Positions 1 through 7,300 of a stretch of DNA of 7,662 nt are shown piece after piece; within the stretch, counting starts at the first letter, position 1, and every line of letters starts with the position of its first letter. A model generated the notes under the pieces. The model worked only from the letters and a program-made list of their open reading frames with translations, was not told where the DNA came from and searched no databases. The stretch lies in the NCBI GenBank assembly GCA_947440895.1, contig CANETO010000079.1, forward strand, positions 1 to 7,662, given 5' to 3'. A program made the translations under genes and the position numbers. The DNA comes from Planctomycetaceae bacterium (lineage in GTDB: Bacteria; Planctomycetota; Planctomycetia; Pirellulales; UBA1268).

Positions 1-82
1 GCCCAGCCGTCAGGGTCGTCAACGCTGATAGTTAGTGCCGACAGTCTTGCCTCCCCCGAAATTCTGGAACCGCGGCGTCCGA

Positions 83-91
83 TGGTATATT
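83..91 (+). promoter_or_regulatory. Candidate extended -10 promoter for the epimerase gene
   Basis: TGGTATATT fits the extended -10 pattern TGnTATAAT with one mismatch, in otherwise GC-rich sequence. No good -35 box lies 16-18 bases upstream, which is tolerated in extended -10 promoters. Transcription would begin near 98, giving a leader of about 70 bases before the ATG at 169 and ruling out the ATG at 82 as a start. This is a pattern match by eye only. Confidence 0.3.
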
Positions 92-153
92 CACCGCTGG
101 CTTGCGCGTTCATCACGGACGGAACGATCAACCCGGCTGGATCCGGAATGTTC

Positions 154-158
154 GGGAG
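154..158 (+). promoter_or_regulatory. Ribosome binding site supporting the epimerase start at 169
   Basis: GGGAG ends 10 bases before the ATG at 169. Neither the upstream ATG at 82 nor the one at 148 has as good a purine-rich site at a usable distance, and the ATG at 181 lies too far from this one. This decides the start chosen for the epimerase. Confidence 0.4.
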
Positions 159-168
159 TTGTCCGCTG

Positions 169-1254
169 ATGATTGCTTCAATGCGCGCGTATCCGTCGTC
201 TGATTCGACCGCTGGCTGCCTGGTCACGGGAGCCACGGGACTGGTTGGCAACAACGTTGTCCGGTTGCTGGTCGACCGCAATCAGAGCGTGCGGGTGCTG
301 GTGAGGCCCGGTCAGACTCAGGACACCACCGGCCCGGCCCGGCAGGGTGTGGGCGGCGGAGCCTTCACGGCCCTGCCGGTCGAGGCGGTCGCGGCCGCCC
401 TTCACGACGAGGCCGCGATCCAACGGGCCGTCGACGGCGTGCGGTTTGTCGTTCATTCTGCGGGGATGGTCCATGTCGGCTGGCGGCATCTCGCGGAGAT
501 GCGCCATATCAACGTGGAGGGCACACGGGTGGTGGCCCGGGCAGCCCGGCGGGCAGGTGCCAGGCTCATCCACGTTTCAAGCGTCGACGCCCTCGGACTC
601 CGCGGAGACGGCGAACCGGCTGACGAGGAGACTCCTACCGGCGGCATGCTTGAATGCCCCTATGTGGTCACGAAGCGGGAGGCGGAGGCCGCCGTGCTCG
701 CAGAGGTCGAGCAGGGGCTCGATGCCGTGATCGTCAATCCTGTCTACATGATCGGTCCATGGGACTGGAAGCCGTCGAGCGGACGGATGCTGCTGGAGGT
801 TGGAGCGGGCCGTGGCCTCTTCGCCCCGCCGGGCTCCAACGACTTCGTCGATGTCCGCGACGTCGCCCAGGGCATCCTTTCGGCAATGACCCGTGGGCAG
901 ACCGGCCGCCGCTACATCCTGGGAGGCCAGCCGCTCTCCTACCTCGACGCCTGGCGGATTTTTGCGCGGGTTTCGGGCCGCATGCAGCCCCTGGGCATCG
1001 CTCCCTGGCCCTTCGTGCACGTGGCCGGCTGGTGCGGCGATCTCGCAGGACTCCTGTCGCACCGCGAACTCCAGGTGAATTCGGCAGCCACCGGCATGTC
1101 GATGCTGCCCCACAACTTTTCCTGCGTGCGTGCCGAGGCCGAATTGGGCTACACGCGGCGGTCCTTCGAGGCGGCGGCTCAGGACGCCTGGGACTGGTTC
1201 GTGGGCCGCGGCTACGTGCGGGCACTCCGGCCGCGGACGGCGCTGGCGCGCTAG
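169..1254 (+). CDS. NAD-dependent epimerase/dehydratase, HpnA/dihydroflavonol-4-reductase type
   Basis: This 361-residue protein is an extended short-chain dehydrogenase/reductase, probably cytosolic, acting on a nucleotide sugar or similar polyol substrate. The Rossmann loop TGATGLVG is at residues 20-27. The catalytic set is visible as Ser-Ser at 137-138 and YVVTK (Tyr165, Lys169). The segments NPVYMIGPWDWKP and RRYILGG and the C-terminal ELGYTRR...AWDWF...GY resemble hopanoid-associated sugar epimerase HpnA, and 361 residues is close to that family's length. The adenine-contacting motif that usually reads GDxxD is degenerate here (AALHD, about residues 76-80). An open frame continues upstream, but 169 has the best ribosome binding site and leaves a normal short lead before the fold. 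No hopanoid genes are nearby, so the substrate is unknown and I give no symbol. Family assignment is firm; exact role is not. Confidence 0.85.
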   Translation: MIASMRAYPSSDSTAGCLVTGATGLVGNNVVRLLVDRNQSVRVLVRPGQTQDTTGPARQGVGGGAFTALPVEAVAAALHDEAAIQRAVDGVRFVVHSAGMVHVGWRHLAEMRHINVEGTRVVARAARRAGARLIHVSSVDALGLRGDGEPADEETPTGGMLECPYVVTKREAEAAVLAEVEQGLDAVIVNPVYMIGPWDWKPSSGRMLLEVGAGRGLFAPPGSNDFVDVRDVAQGILSAMTRGQTGRRYILGGQPLSYLDAWRIFARVSGRMQPLGIAPWPFVHVAGWCGDLAGLLSHRELQVNSAATGMSMLPHNFSCVRAEAELGYTRRSFEAAAQDAWDWFVGRGYVRALRPRTALAR

Positions 1255-1329
1255 CCACTCTCCGCGGTACGATGGGAGCTCGTGTTCTCCCTGTGTCTGC
1301 CGGCCGTGCCCCAAGCCGCGAGCACTCCC

Positions 1330-2127
1330 ATGCCCCACATTCTCGTCGTCGAAGACGAAGAGCATCTGGCCATCGGTATCAAATACAACCTCGAGGCCGA
1401 GGGGTTCACGGTGACGACCGTCGGCAATGGTCAGGCGGCGCTGGCCGCAATCGCCGCTCCGGATGCTCCAGTCGATCTCGTCGTGCTCGATCTGATGCTG
1501 CCGGGCATGAGCGGCTACGCCGTCTGCGAGTCGATCCGTACCCAGGGACGCGACACGCCGGTCGTGATGCTGACTGCGCGAACGCTCGTCGAGGACCGGA
1601 TCCGCGGGTTCGATGCCGGCACCGATGTCTATCTGCAGAAGCCGTTCGATCTCGACGAACTGCTGTCGATTGTTCGGAACCTGCTGGGCCGGCAGGTTCG
1701 CCACGGCCGTCCGCCAGTCGCAGCCCTGGAGGATCAGGAGGAGAACGCGGCAGCGGAGGCGGCGGTCTATCGTTTCGGCGATGCAGCGGTGAACTTCGAC
1801 ACCTGGGAAGCGAGCAGCGGCAGCAAGCCGGTACGGCTGACGAATCTGGAGATGAAGCTGCTCAAGTATCTCGTCGAGCACGAGGGCACGGTGTCGTCCC
1901 GCAGCGACCTGCTCAAAAACGTCTGGGGCATGGCCCACACACCAGCCACGCGAACGGTCGACACGTTCATGCTCAACCTCCGCAAGTATTTCGAGGCCGA
2001 TCCGGCCCGCCCGGTGCACTTCCTGTCGGTCCGAGGCATGGGCTACCGGTTCGTGAAGGGCAAGCCGGCGTCACCTGCCCAGGAGCGCGGCGGCGGCGAC
2101 GGCGGGGTCGGGGCTCCGCAGGAGTGA
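1330..2127 (+). CDS. OmpR/PhoB-family two-component response regulator
   Basis: This 265-residue cytosolic transcription regulator would be phosphorylated by a sensor kinase not present in the window. Residues 1-118 are the receiver domain: acidic pocket Glu8/Asp9 in ILVVEDE, phosphoacceptor Asp54 in VVLDLMLPGMSG, switch Thr82 in MLTART, and Lys104 in LQKPFD. A linker rich in Glu and Ala (about 125-146) leads to a winged-helix DNA-binding domain at 147-243, with recognition helix TRTVDTFMLNLRKYF and the terminal hairpin SVRGMGYRFV. The tail 244-265 is Gly-rich and lies largely opposite the end of trpC. I start at ATG 1330 because the family begins M-x-x-ILVVEDE. A GTG at 1282 would add 16 residues without homology and its GGGAG sits only 3 bases away. 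It follows the epimerase by 75 bases, so co-transcription is possible. The target genes cannot be told from the sequence. Confidence 0.92.
   Translation: MPHILVVEDEEHLAIGIKYNLEAEGFTVTTVGNGQAALAAIAAPDAPVDLVVLDLMLPGMSGYAVCESIRTQGRDTPVVMLTARTLVEDRIRGFDAGTDVYLQKPFDLDELLSIVRNLLGRQVRHGRPPVAALEDQEENAAAEAAVYRFGDAAVNFDTWEASSGSKPVRLTNLEMKLLKYLVEHEGTVSSRSDLLKNVWGMAHTPATRTVDTFMLNLRKYFEADPARPVHFLSVRGMGYRFVKGKPASPAQERGGGDGGVGAPQE
2071..2127. other. Convergent coding overlap between the response regulator gene and trpC
   Basis: The TGA of trpC (minus strand, 2073-2071) lies opposite the TCA codon for Ser248 of the regulator, and the regulator's TGA (2125-2127) lies within trpC. The overlap covers the last 18 codons of each gene plus stops. 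Codon boundaries coincide, so middle codon positions face each other. No hairpin with a T-run that could end transcription is visible on either strand here. Confidence 0.85.
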
Positions 2128-2853
2128 TTCGCCGACCAGCATCGCTCCGATGCCGGCCCGCTCCAGTCGCTCCACGTCGGCCCGAGTGCGAATGCCACTC
2201 TCCGCCACCACAACGCAGTGAGCCGGCACCCGGTCGCAGAGCCGGAGCACGTGGTCGAGGTCGGTCTTCATCGTGTGCAGATCGCGATTGTTGATGCCGA
2301 TGAGGGTGGCGCCGATATCCAGCACGCGGTCGAGGTGCTCCTCCGAGTGCAGTTCCACCAGCGGCGTCATGCCCAGGTCGAGAATCTCGCGGTAGAGGCT
2401 CCGCAGGTGGCAGTCATCGAGGCACTCGGCGATCAGGAGCACCGCATCGGCCCCGTGCGCCCGCGCCTCGAGTACCTGATAGCGGTCGACGACAAACTCC
2501 TTCCGCAGCACGGGCAGCGGCACGGCCACGCGGGCCGACTCGAGATCGACCAGACTGCCGCCAAACCCAACGGCATCCGTGAGCACGGAGAGCGCCGCGG
2601 CCCCGGCGGACGCATAGCCGCGGACGATCTCCTCGATCGTGGCGTCAGGACGAAGGTCCCCGGCGGACGGACTCTTTCGCTTGAATTCGGCGATGAGTCT
2701 GATCGCCCCAGGAGCGGCGACCGCCGCAAAGAAGTCGCGGACCGGAGGCGCGACAGCCAGTCGGCCCTCGAGGGCCATCGTCGGCACCCGTTCGCGTGCG
2801 ACTTCGACCTCACGGCGTTTTCGGGCCACAATCGCTTCAAGCAGGGTCGACAT
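2071..2853 (-). CDS. trpC: Indole-3-glycerol phosphate synthase
   Basis: TrpC closes the indole ring in tryptophan biosynthesis, converting carboxyphenylaminodeoxyribulose 5-phosphate to indole-3-glycerol phosphate, in the cytosol. The 260-residue (beta/alpha)8 barrel is full length and all residues expected for catalysis and binding are visible: Glu56 and Lys58 in IAEFKRKSPS, Lys118 in LRKEFVVD, Glu167 in LVELHS, Asn188 in IGINNRDL, and Glu218-Ser219 in VVAESGI. The phosphate-binding end of the barrel is seen in AMLVGESLLRS. The start at 2853 gives the typical MSTLLEAIVARKRREVE opening. The frame extends upstream to 2958, but those residues match nothing in the family. The ribosome binding site is weak (GGAA about 12 bases upstream). 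No other trp gene is in view, so it is not in a classical trp operon. Its 3' end overlaps the response regulator gene by 57 bases. Confidence 0.97.
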   Translation of the reverse strand: MSTLLEAIVARKRREVEVARERVPTMALEGRLAVAPPVRDFFAAVAAPGAIRLIAEFKRKSPSAGDLRPDATIEEIVRGYASAGAAALSVLTDAVGFGGSLVDLESARVAVPLPVLRKEFVVDRYQVLEARAHGADAVLLIAECLDDCHLRSLYREILDLGMTPLVELHSEEHLDRVLDIGATLIGINNRDLHTMKTDLDHVLRLCDRVPAHCVVVAESGIRTRADVERLERAGIGAMLVGESLLRSPDPAVAAAALLGR

Positions 2854-2873
2854 CGGGACAGCGGTTTCCGGCA

Positions 2874-2927
2874 GTGAACGGGGATGTGTTGGACGGCCTG
2901 ATTCTATCATCGTCCTCACCCGTTCAC
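2874..2927. repeat. 9-bp perfect inverted repeat between the DUF1552 gene and trpC
   Basis: GTGAACGGG (2874-2882) and CCCGTTCAC (2919-2927) are perfect inverted copies with 36 bases between them. A second, inner pair, GGACG (2891-2895) and CGTCC (2911-2915), could stack inside, giving a long imperfect stem in the minus-strand transcript. The DUF1552 stop codon sits in one outer arm. There is no T-run after it, so it is not a standard intrinsic terminator. It could be an operator, a weak transcription attenuating or mRNA-processing hairpin, or chance. Confidence 0.45.
2901..2909 (-). promoter_or_regulatory. Candidate extended -10 promoter for trpC
   Basis: On the minus strand TGATAGAAT fits TGnTATAAT with one mismatch. 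It lies in the 70-base gap before trpC and between the arms of the inverted repeat. Transcription would start near 2894, about 40 bases before the trpC ATG. The -35 position is poor (GTGTGA with a 17-base spacer). If real, it lets trpC be expressed apart from the DUF genes. Pattern match only. Confidence 0.3.
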
Positions 2928-4255
2928 ACCTCCGCCAGCGGCTCTGTTGCGTCGCCAAACGATGGTTCGCGGCGGCCCATCGCGTTCATCATCGAGAGGT
3001 AGAGCCGGCACAGTTGTCGGTTCTCTGCCTTCGAGTAGTCGAGCACGCGGCCCGTCTCGATCTTCCCACCGGCCCCGCCCAGCACAGCGACCGGCAGTTG
3101 GTCGTTGTCGTGCTTGGAGCCGGCCATCATGCTCGAGCAGATCATGACCATCGAGTTGTCGAGCGCTGACCGCTCCCCTTCCCGGGTCGCGTCGAGCCTA
3201 CGGGCGACGTAGGCCAATTGCTCCATAAAGAATTGATTGACCTTCAGCCAGTCGGTTCCGTCGAAGTGGGAGAGCAGGTGATGAATCATATAATCGATCC
3301 CCTGGGCGGGATTGTCGGCCCGTGGCAGGTTCGGGAACCGTAATGCCGAGTGGTCGTTGTTGAGCTTGAGCGTGACGATCCGCGTGGTGTCGGTCTGAAA
3401 GGCGAGCACGAGGATGTCACACATCAGCCGCATGTGCGCGGCAATGTCCTGTGGGATGCCATCGGCAGGCCGGGGCATGTCGGGCTTGTTCAGCGTCGGC
3501 TTCCAGCCCTGCAATTCTCCTCGCTCTGCGGCGGTGGCGATCCGCTGTTCGACATCGCGGACACTGTCGAGATATTCGTCGAGTTTGCGGCGGTCCGCAG
3601 CACTGATTCGCCGCCGCAGATCTCCCGCCTCCTCGATCACGGCGTCGAGAACACTCTCGTCTGCCTGCTCCGCGCCCTCCTTGAAAAGCCGGTCGAAGGC
3701 GAGGGCTGGATAGAGTTCCAGCGGCGTCGGCGTCGTCGGCGAACTCCACGAGATGTGGGAGCTGTAGAGCATGGAGTAGTTCTTGTGCACCGAGGGGTTC
3801 GACTTCTCGCAGCCGAGCACGAGGCTCGGCACCTTCGTCGAACGGCCGTACGACTGCGCCAGCAATTGGTCGAAGCTCGTGCCCGAGCGGATGTCGCCGC
3901 CGGAGGCCAGCGGGGCGCCGGAGAGCAGGTTGCCCGTCTGTGAACTGTGGATGTTGCCCTTCCGCGCCTGCTCGTTGTAGAGCCCCTTCACGAAGAGCAG
4001 GCGGTCCCTGAAATCAGCGATCGGTTCGAGCACCCTGCCGAGCTTCATGGCGGCACCCGTTCCCTCCGCCCACCACTCCTTCGAGTGGAATCCGTTGCCT
4101 GCAAAAAGCACGGCCAGGCGGATGGGCGGCTCGCTCCCGGCAGCCCCCGACGTCGCGTCGTCACCCCAGACGGCGATCGACTCCATCCACGGCAGCGCCA
4201 TGGAGACCCCCAGCCCACGCAGCATCGTCCGTCGAGCGAAACGGTGGTTGGTCAT
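2924..4255 (-). CDS. DUF1552 (HXXSHH family) exported protein with Tat-type leader
   Basis: This 443-residue protein belongs to DUF1552, a family without a proven function that is usually encoded beside DUF1592-type proteins. The N-terminus has a twin-arginine leader: Arg8-Arg9 in RRTMLRGLG followed by the short hydrophobic stretch VSMALPW, so export as a folded protein is likely. Family landmarks follow in order: AVLFAGNGFH, NIHSSQTGNLLSGAP (about 101-115), FDQLLAQ, a helical region with LDEYLDSVRDVEQRI, LVLAFQTDTTRIVTLKLNNDHS, and near the end HDNDQLPVAVLGGAGG then YLSMMNAMG. The eponymous HxxSHH motif reads HLLSHF at 326-331, with the last His replaced by Phe. The start at 4255 has AGGGGAG nine bases upstream and puts the leader at the very N-terminus. 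A longer frame to 4351 overlaps the upstream gene and is not supported. The gene follows the DUF1592-family gene by 49 bases, so the two likely form an operon. Confidence 0.92.
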   Translation of the reverse strand: MTNHRFARRTMLRGLGVSMALPWMESIAVWGDDATSGAAGSEPPIRLAVLFAGNGFHSKEWWAEGTGAAMKLGRVLEPIADFRDRLLFVKGLYNEQARKGNIHSSQTGNLLSGAPLASGGDIRSGTSFDQLLAQSYGRSTKVPSLVLGCEKSNPSVHKNYSMLYSSHISWSSPTTPTPLELYPALAFDRLFKEGAEQADESVLDAVIEEAGDLRRRISAADRRKLDEYLDSVRDVEQRIATAAERGELQGWKPTLNKPDMPRPADGIPQDIAAHMRLMCDILVLAFQTDTTRIVTLKLNNDHSALRFPNLPRADNPAQGIDYMIHHLLSHFDGTDWLKVNQFFMEQLAYVARRLDATREGERSALDNSMVMICSSMMAGSKHDNDQLPVAVLGGAGGKIETGRVLDYSKAENRQLCRLYLSMMNAMGRREPSFGDATEPLAEV

Positions 4256-4264
4256 ATCTGGTTT

Positions 4265-4271
4265 CTCCCCT
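4265..4271 (-). promoter_or_regulatory. Ribosome binding site deciding the DUF1552 start
   Basis: Minus-strand AGGGGAG ends nine bases before the ATG at 4255-4253. It is the strongest Shine-Dalgarno-like site I found near any gene start in the window, and it favours the short form of the DUF1552 protein. Confidence 0.6.
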
Positions 4272-4304
4272 GAAGGCCTTTTGTCGCGGCTTCTGCTGGG
4301 CATC

Positions 4305-7300
4305 CTACTCATTCCTGGCGTCCTCATTCCTGGCGTCGGCGGGGTCTGCACCGTCCTGCCCGCGGATCTCGCGGAATTGCCGGCTCAAGACGATCGCCTC
4401 GATCGCCACGTGCACGCGGTGGCCGTTGGCCGCCAGCGTCGCCTGGATCGCGTCGAGGAGAGGCTCATCGGACAGTTGCACCGACCGGCCCAGCGCGTAG
4501 CCCAGAAGCTTGCGGCAGAACTGCCGCTCGAACGCGTCGCGGCGGTCTGTGAGCAAGTAGCTGCGGAGCCCCTCGGGGCCTTCGATCGGCGTGCCGTCCA
4601 TGAGCGTCGTCGCGGCGTCGATGGGATGGCCAGCAGCGTCCTGCGTGCGGAACCTCCCGATGGCGTCGTATGTCTCGAGAGCGAATCCAAACGGATCGAT
4701 CCGCATGTGGCACTGTGCGCACGCGGCATCACTCGAATGCCTCGCGATCAACTGCCGCTCCGTGAGTCCCTCGGGCACGGTCTCCGCCAACTGCGGCACG
4801 TTCTTCGGCGGCTTTGGCAGTTTTTCACCGAGGATTACCTCGCTGAGCCAGTGACCCCGCAGAATCGGGCTCGTTCGCGACGCCCCTGCCTGCGTCGCGA
4901 GCGTGGTGGCCAGTCCGAGGATGCCGCCGCGGCCCTGCTGTCGCACCCCGTCGACCCGCCGCCACTGCCCGCCTGTCACTCCGTCGATGGAATAGTGCTT
5001 TGCAAGGTCTTCGTTCAGGAACGTGTGATCGGCATCGAGCAGCGACAGGATCGAGCGATCGTTCCGGAAGAAGTCGGCGAGGAACAGGATCGTCTCTTCC
5101 TGCATCGCCCCGCGGAGGGCCGCGAACGTGGGAAACACTTCCTCGCTCTTCTCGTCGTGCTCGGCGAAGCCGTGGACGTGGAGCCACTGCATTCCGAATT
5201 CCTCGGCGAGCCGCCGCGACTTGTCGTCGCGGAGCATCCGCTGGGTCTGCACGATCAGCGTCTCGGGCTCGTGCAGCCGCCCAGTCGCAGCCACCTGCAC
5301 AAGCTCAGTGTCGGGAAGCGATGACCAGAGGAAATAACTCAGCCGCGTGGCCAGTTCGACGTCGTTCACCGGCTGCGACTGAGCCCCCGGCCCCGGTGAC
5401 TCCGCCTTGTAGAGGAAGGCGGGGGCCACAAGCACGCGGGCGAGCGTCAGGAGGAAGGCCTGCTCGTGCGGGAGATCATCGCGACGGAGTTCGGCATAGA
5501 GATCGCGGAGTTCGCGTGCTTCTTCCGGACGCAGCGGCCTCCGGTAGGCCCGCGAGGCGAAGTCGACGAGCTTCTCGAGGTGGAGCGGCTCGGCAGCGAA
5601 CATCCGTTGCCGGAATGCCGCGGCCCGCGCCTCAATCGCTGGTCGCAACGGCGTGAGCCAATCGACCACGTCGCTGCGATCCTGCGAGGCATATTCCAAG
5701 AGCTGCTCGTAGACATCCACCAACTCCAGCGGTTCCCGGCTGATGAAGAGCAGCTCGTCCCAGAGCCTGTCGAGCTCCCTCTTTTGGGGCTCGTCGAGCA
5801 TGAGCCGTTGCAGCTGATCGTCCTCCCGGTAGAAGAGGTTGAGCGTGACCACCTCGTCAACCGGCACGATCCGCGCGTAGCAGAGAGCCTTCGGGAAGAG
5901 CCCTCGGAAGTCGGCACACGCCGTGCCGAACCGGCGCCAGGCGGCGGAGTCTTTCCGAGCCACGACCGGCTCAGACGGTCTCGCTGTCGCGTTGTCGCCA
6001 GCCAGGTCTTCGCCCGTAGCGATGCCGGTCCGCAGCTGCACGCTCGCATCGTCCCCGGCCTGCGGATGGATCGAGCCCGCCGTGACCAGTGCGCAGCCCG
6101 CAGCGAGTTCGGCCGGGATCGTGACGCGGAACACGGCGGGAGCATGCCCGCAGAGATCTGTGGCCGCGATTGGCAGGCCCTCTGGATGCTGACCAAAAGC
6201 CCGAGGATCGATGCCCACGATCTCGTCGCCGCCGTTGCCAACGCCTCGTGCCTCGGCATCTGCGTGCAGATCGATGCGGGCCAGCAGCGGTCCGGTAGAG
6301 GAGAGGAGCGTGCGGCGGAGATCGACATCGGGTGAGTCCTGCGGTAGATCGGCTTCGCTTCCTGCCAAGAGCCTTTCCAGCTCGGAGGCCAGCCGACCTC
6401 GATCTCCCAGTTCGGTTGTCGCCATCCAGCGGGCCAGCAGCGATCCGTCAGGAATCGTCCAGGCGGTGTCCGGTGCATCGGCCTCTGGGCCAACGACACG
6501 GAGATACATGAGCCAGCCGGAAAGCACTCGCGGATCGACGGCGTGCTTCTGCGACAATTCCGCAATCACAGCCGTGGTCCGCTCCGCGTCATCGACCGTG
6601 ACGGGCGGCTCGATCATCTCGGCCTCGGTGACGGCCGCGAGGCACTGTGATGCGGTCGCGGCCAGCCGCTGCCGCTGCGTGGCAAGCGTGGCCGCCATCT
6701 GCCGCACGAGTCGCAGCGGCAGGTCGGCCCGGCCGGGTGCCACGAGACGTGGGTTCTCCCAGACGAAGACATCCTGGTCAGAGCCATCACCGGCATCGGA
6801 GGCGGCAAGCAACAGCGTGATGGTGGCATCCCCCTCCGGCACCGCAAGCTTCAGCCGGAATTCCTGACGGTCCACCAGCGGTGTGACTGCCTCCATCCAC
6901 GAAGCAGGTCCATCGGTCCGGCCGAACTGCCGGGCGATCTGTCCGACCTGGTTGAATTTCCAGACCGCGTCCTGCCACTGCGCAATCCAGGCGGCGACCT
7001 CGGCGGCAGTGTCGGGAGTGGCCGTTTTCCAGCGAGCCCGAAGCGAGTCGAGGAGCAACGACGGTTCGGAGGCTGGCTGAGTCAACGCCGCCCAGAGCGT
7101 GGCCAGATACTTGGGATTCAGGCCCCGATCGCGGGCCACATCGGCCACCGCATCAACTTCTTGCGTGAGCCGCTCCCGTTCGGCAAGCGTTGCGTGCAGG
7201 TATTTGGCGATCGGTAAAAACCCGTCGTGGCCTGTATCGAGCCTGATCCCCTGCTCGACGGTCGTCTGCGCCGCGGCGGTGGCTGCATCGAGCGGCTGCG

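Larger units (their letters stand above)
1..168. other. Left-edge stretch without a recognised gene; leader of the epimerase gene
   Basis: I recognise no gene here. Two plus frames close early (TGA at 26-28, TAG at 33-35) and could be the last codons of an upstream gene, but nothing supports that. The third frame is open from base 1 straight into the epimerase, so a longer N-terminus cannot be excluded by stops alone. The roughly 55 residues it would add before the Rossmann fold resemble no domain I know. The stretch also contains a candidate promoter and a ribosome binding site, which favour a start at 169. Confidence 0.5.

Noticed and set aside
1274..1291. GGGAG/CTCCC short hairpin between the epimerase and regulator genes as a terminator
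   Set aside because: The stem is only five base pairs with no T-run after it, so it is not convincing as a terminator.
577..2019. Long open frame (480 codons) on the minus strand across the epimerase and regulator genes
   Set aside because: It lies opposite two clearly homologous genes and the gap between them, its translation is rich in His, Arg and Gln without any domain, and GC-rich codon use readily keeps such antisense frames open.
654..2294. Long open frame (546 codons) on the plus strand in a shifted frame over the epimerase, regulator and the end of trpC
   Set aside because: The translation is Arg/Gly/Ala-rich low-complexity sequence and the true frames there have full catalytic motifs.
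2218..2877. Plus-strand open frame of 219 codons opposite trpC
   Set aside because: It mirrors a complete trpC with all active-site residues and has no recognisable domain or ribosome binding site.
4256..4351. Longer DUF1552 protein starting at 4351
   Set aside because: It would overlap the upstream gene's end, add 32 Pro/Arg/Ser-rich residues before the Tat leader, and ignore the good ribosome binding site at 4265-4271.
4047..5324. Plus-strand open frame of 425 codons opposite the DUF1552 start and the DUF1592-family C-terminus
   Set aside because: It crosses two genes on the other strand and its translation has no domain; it is a by-product of GC-rich codons.
5447..6565. Minus-strand open frame of 372 codons in another frame of the large DUF1592-family gene
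   Set aside because: Same strand but shifted frame; Ser/Arg-rich translation without any motif, while the main frame reads continuously through the region.
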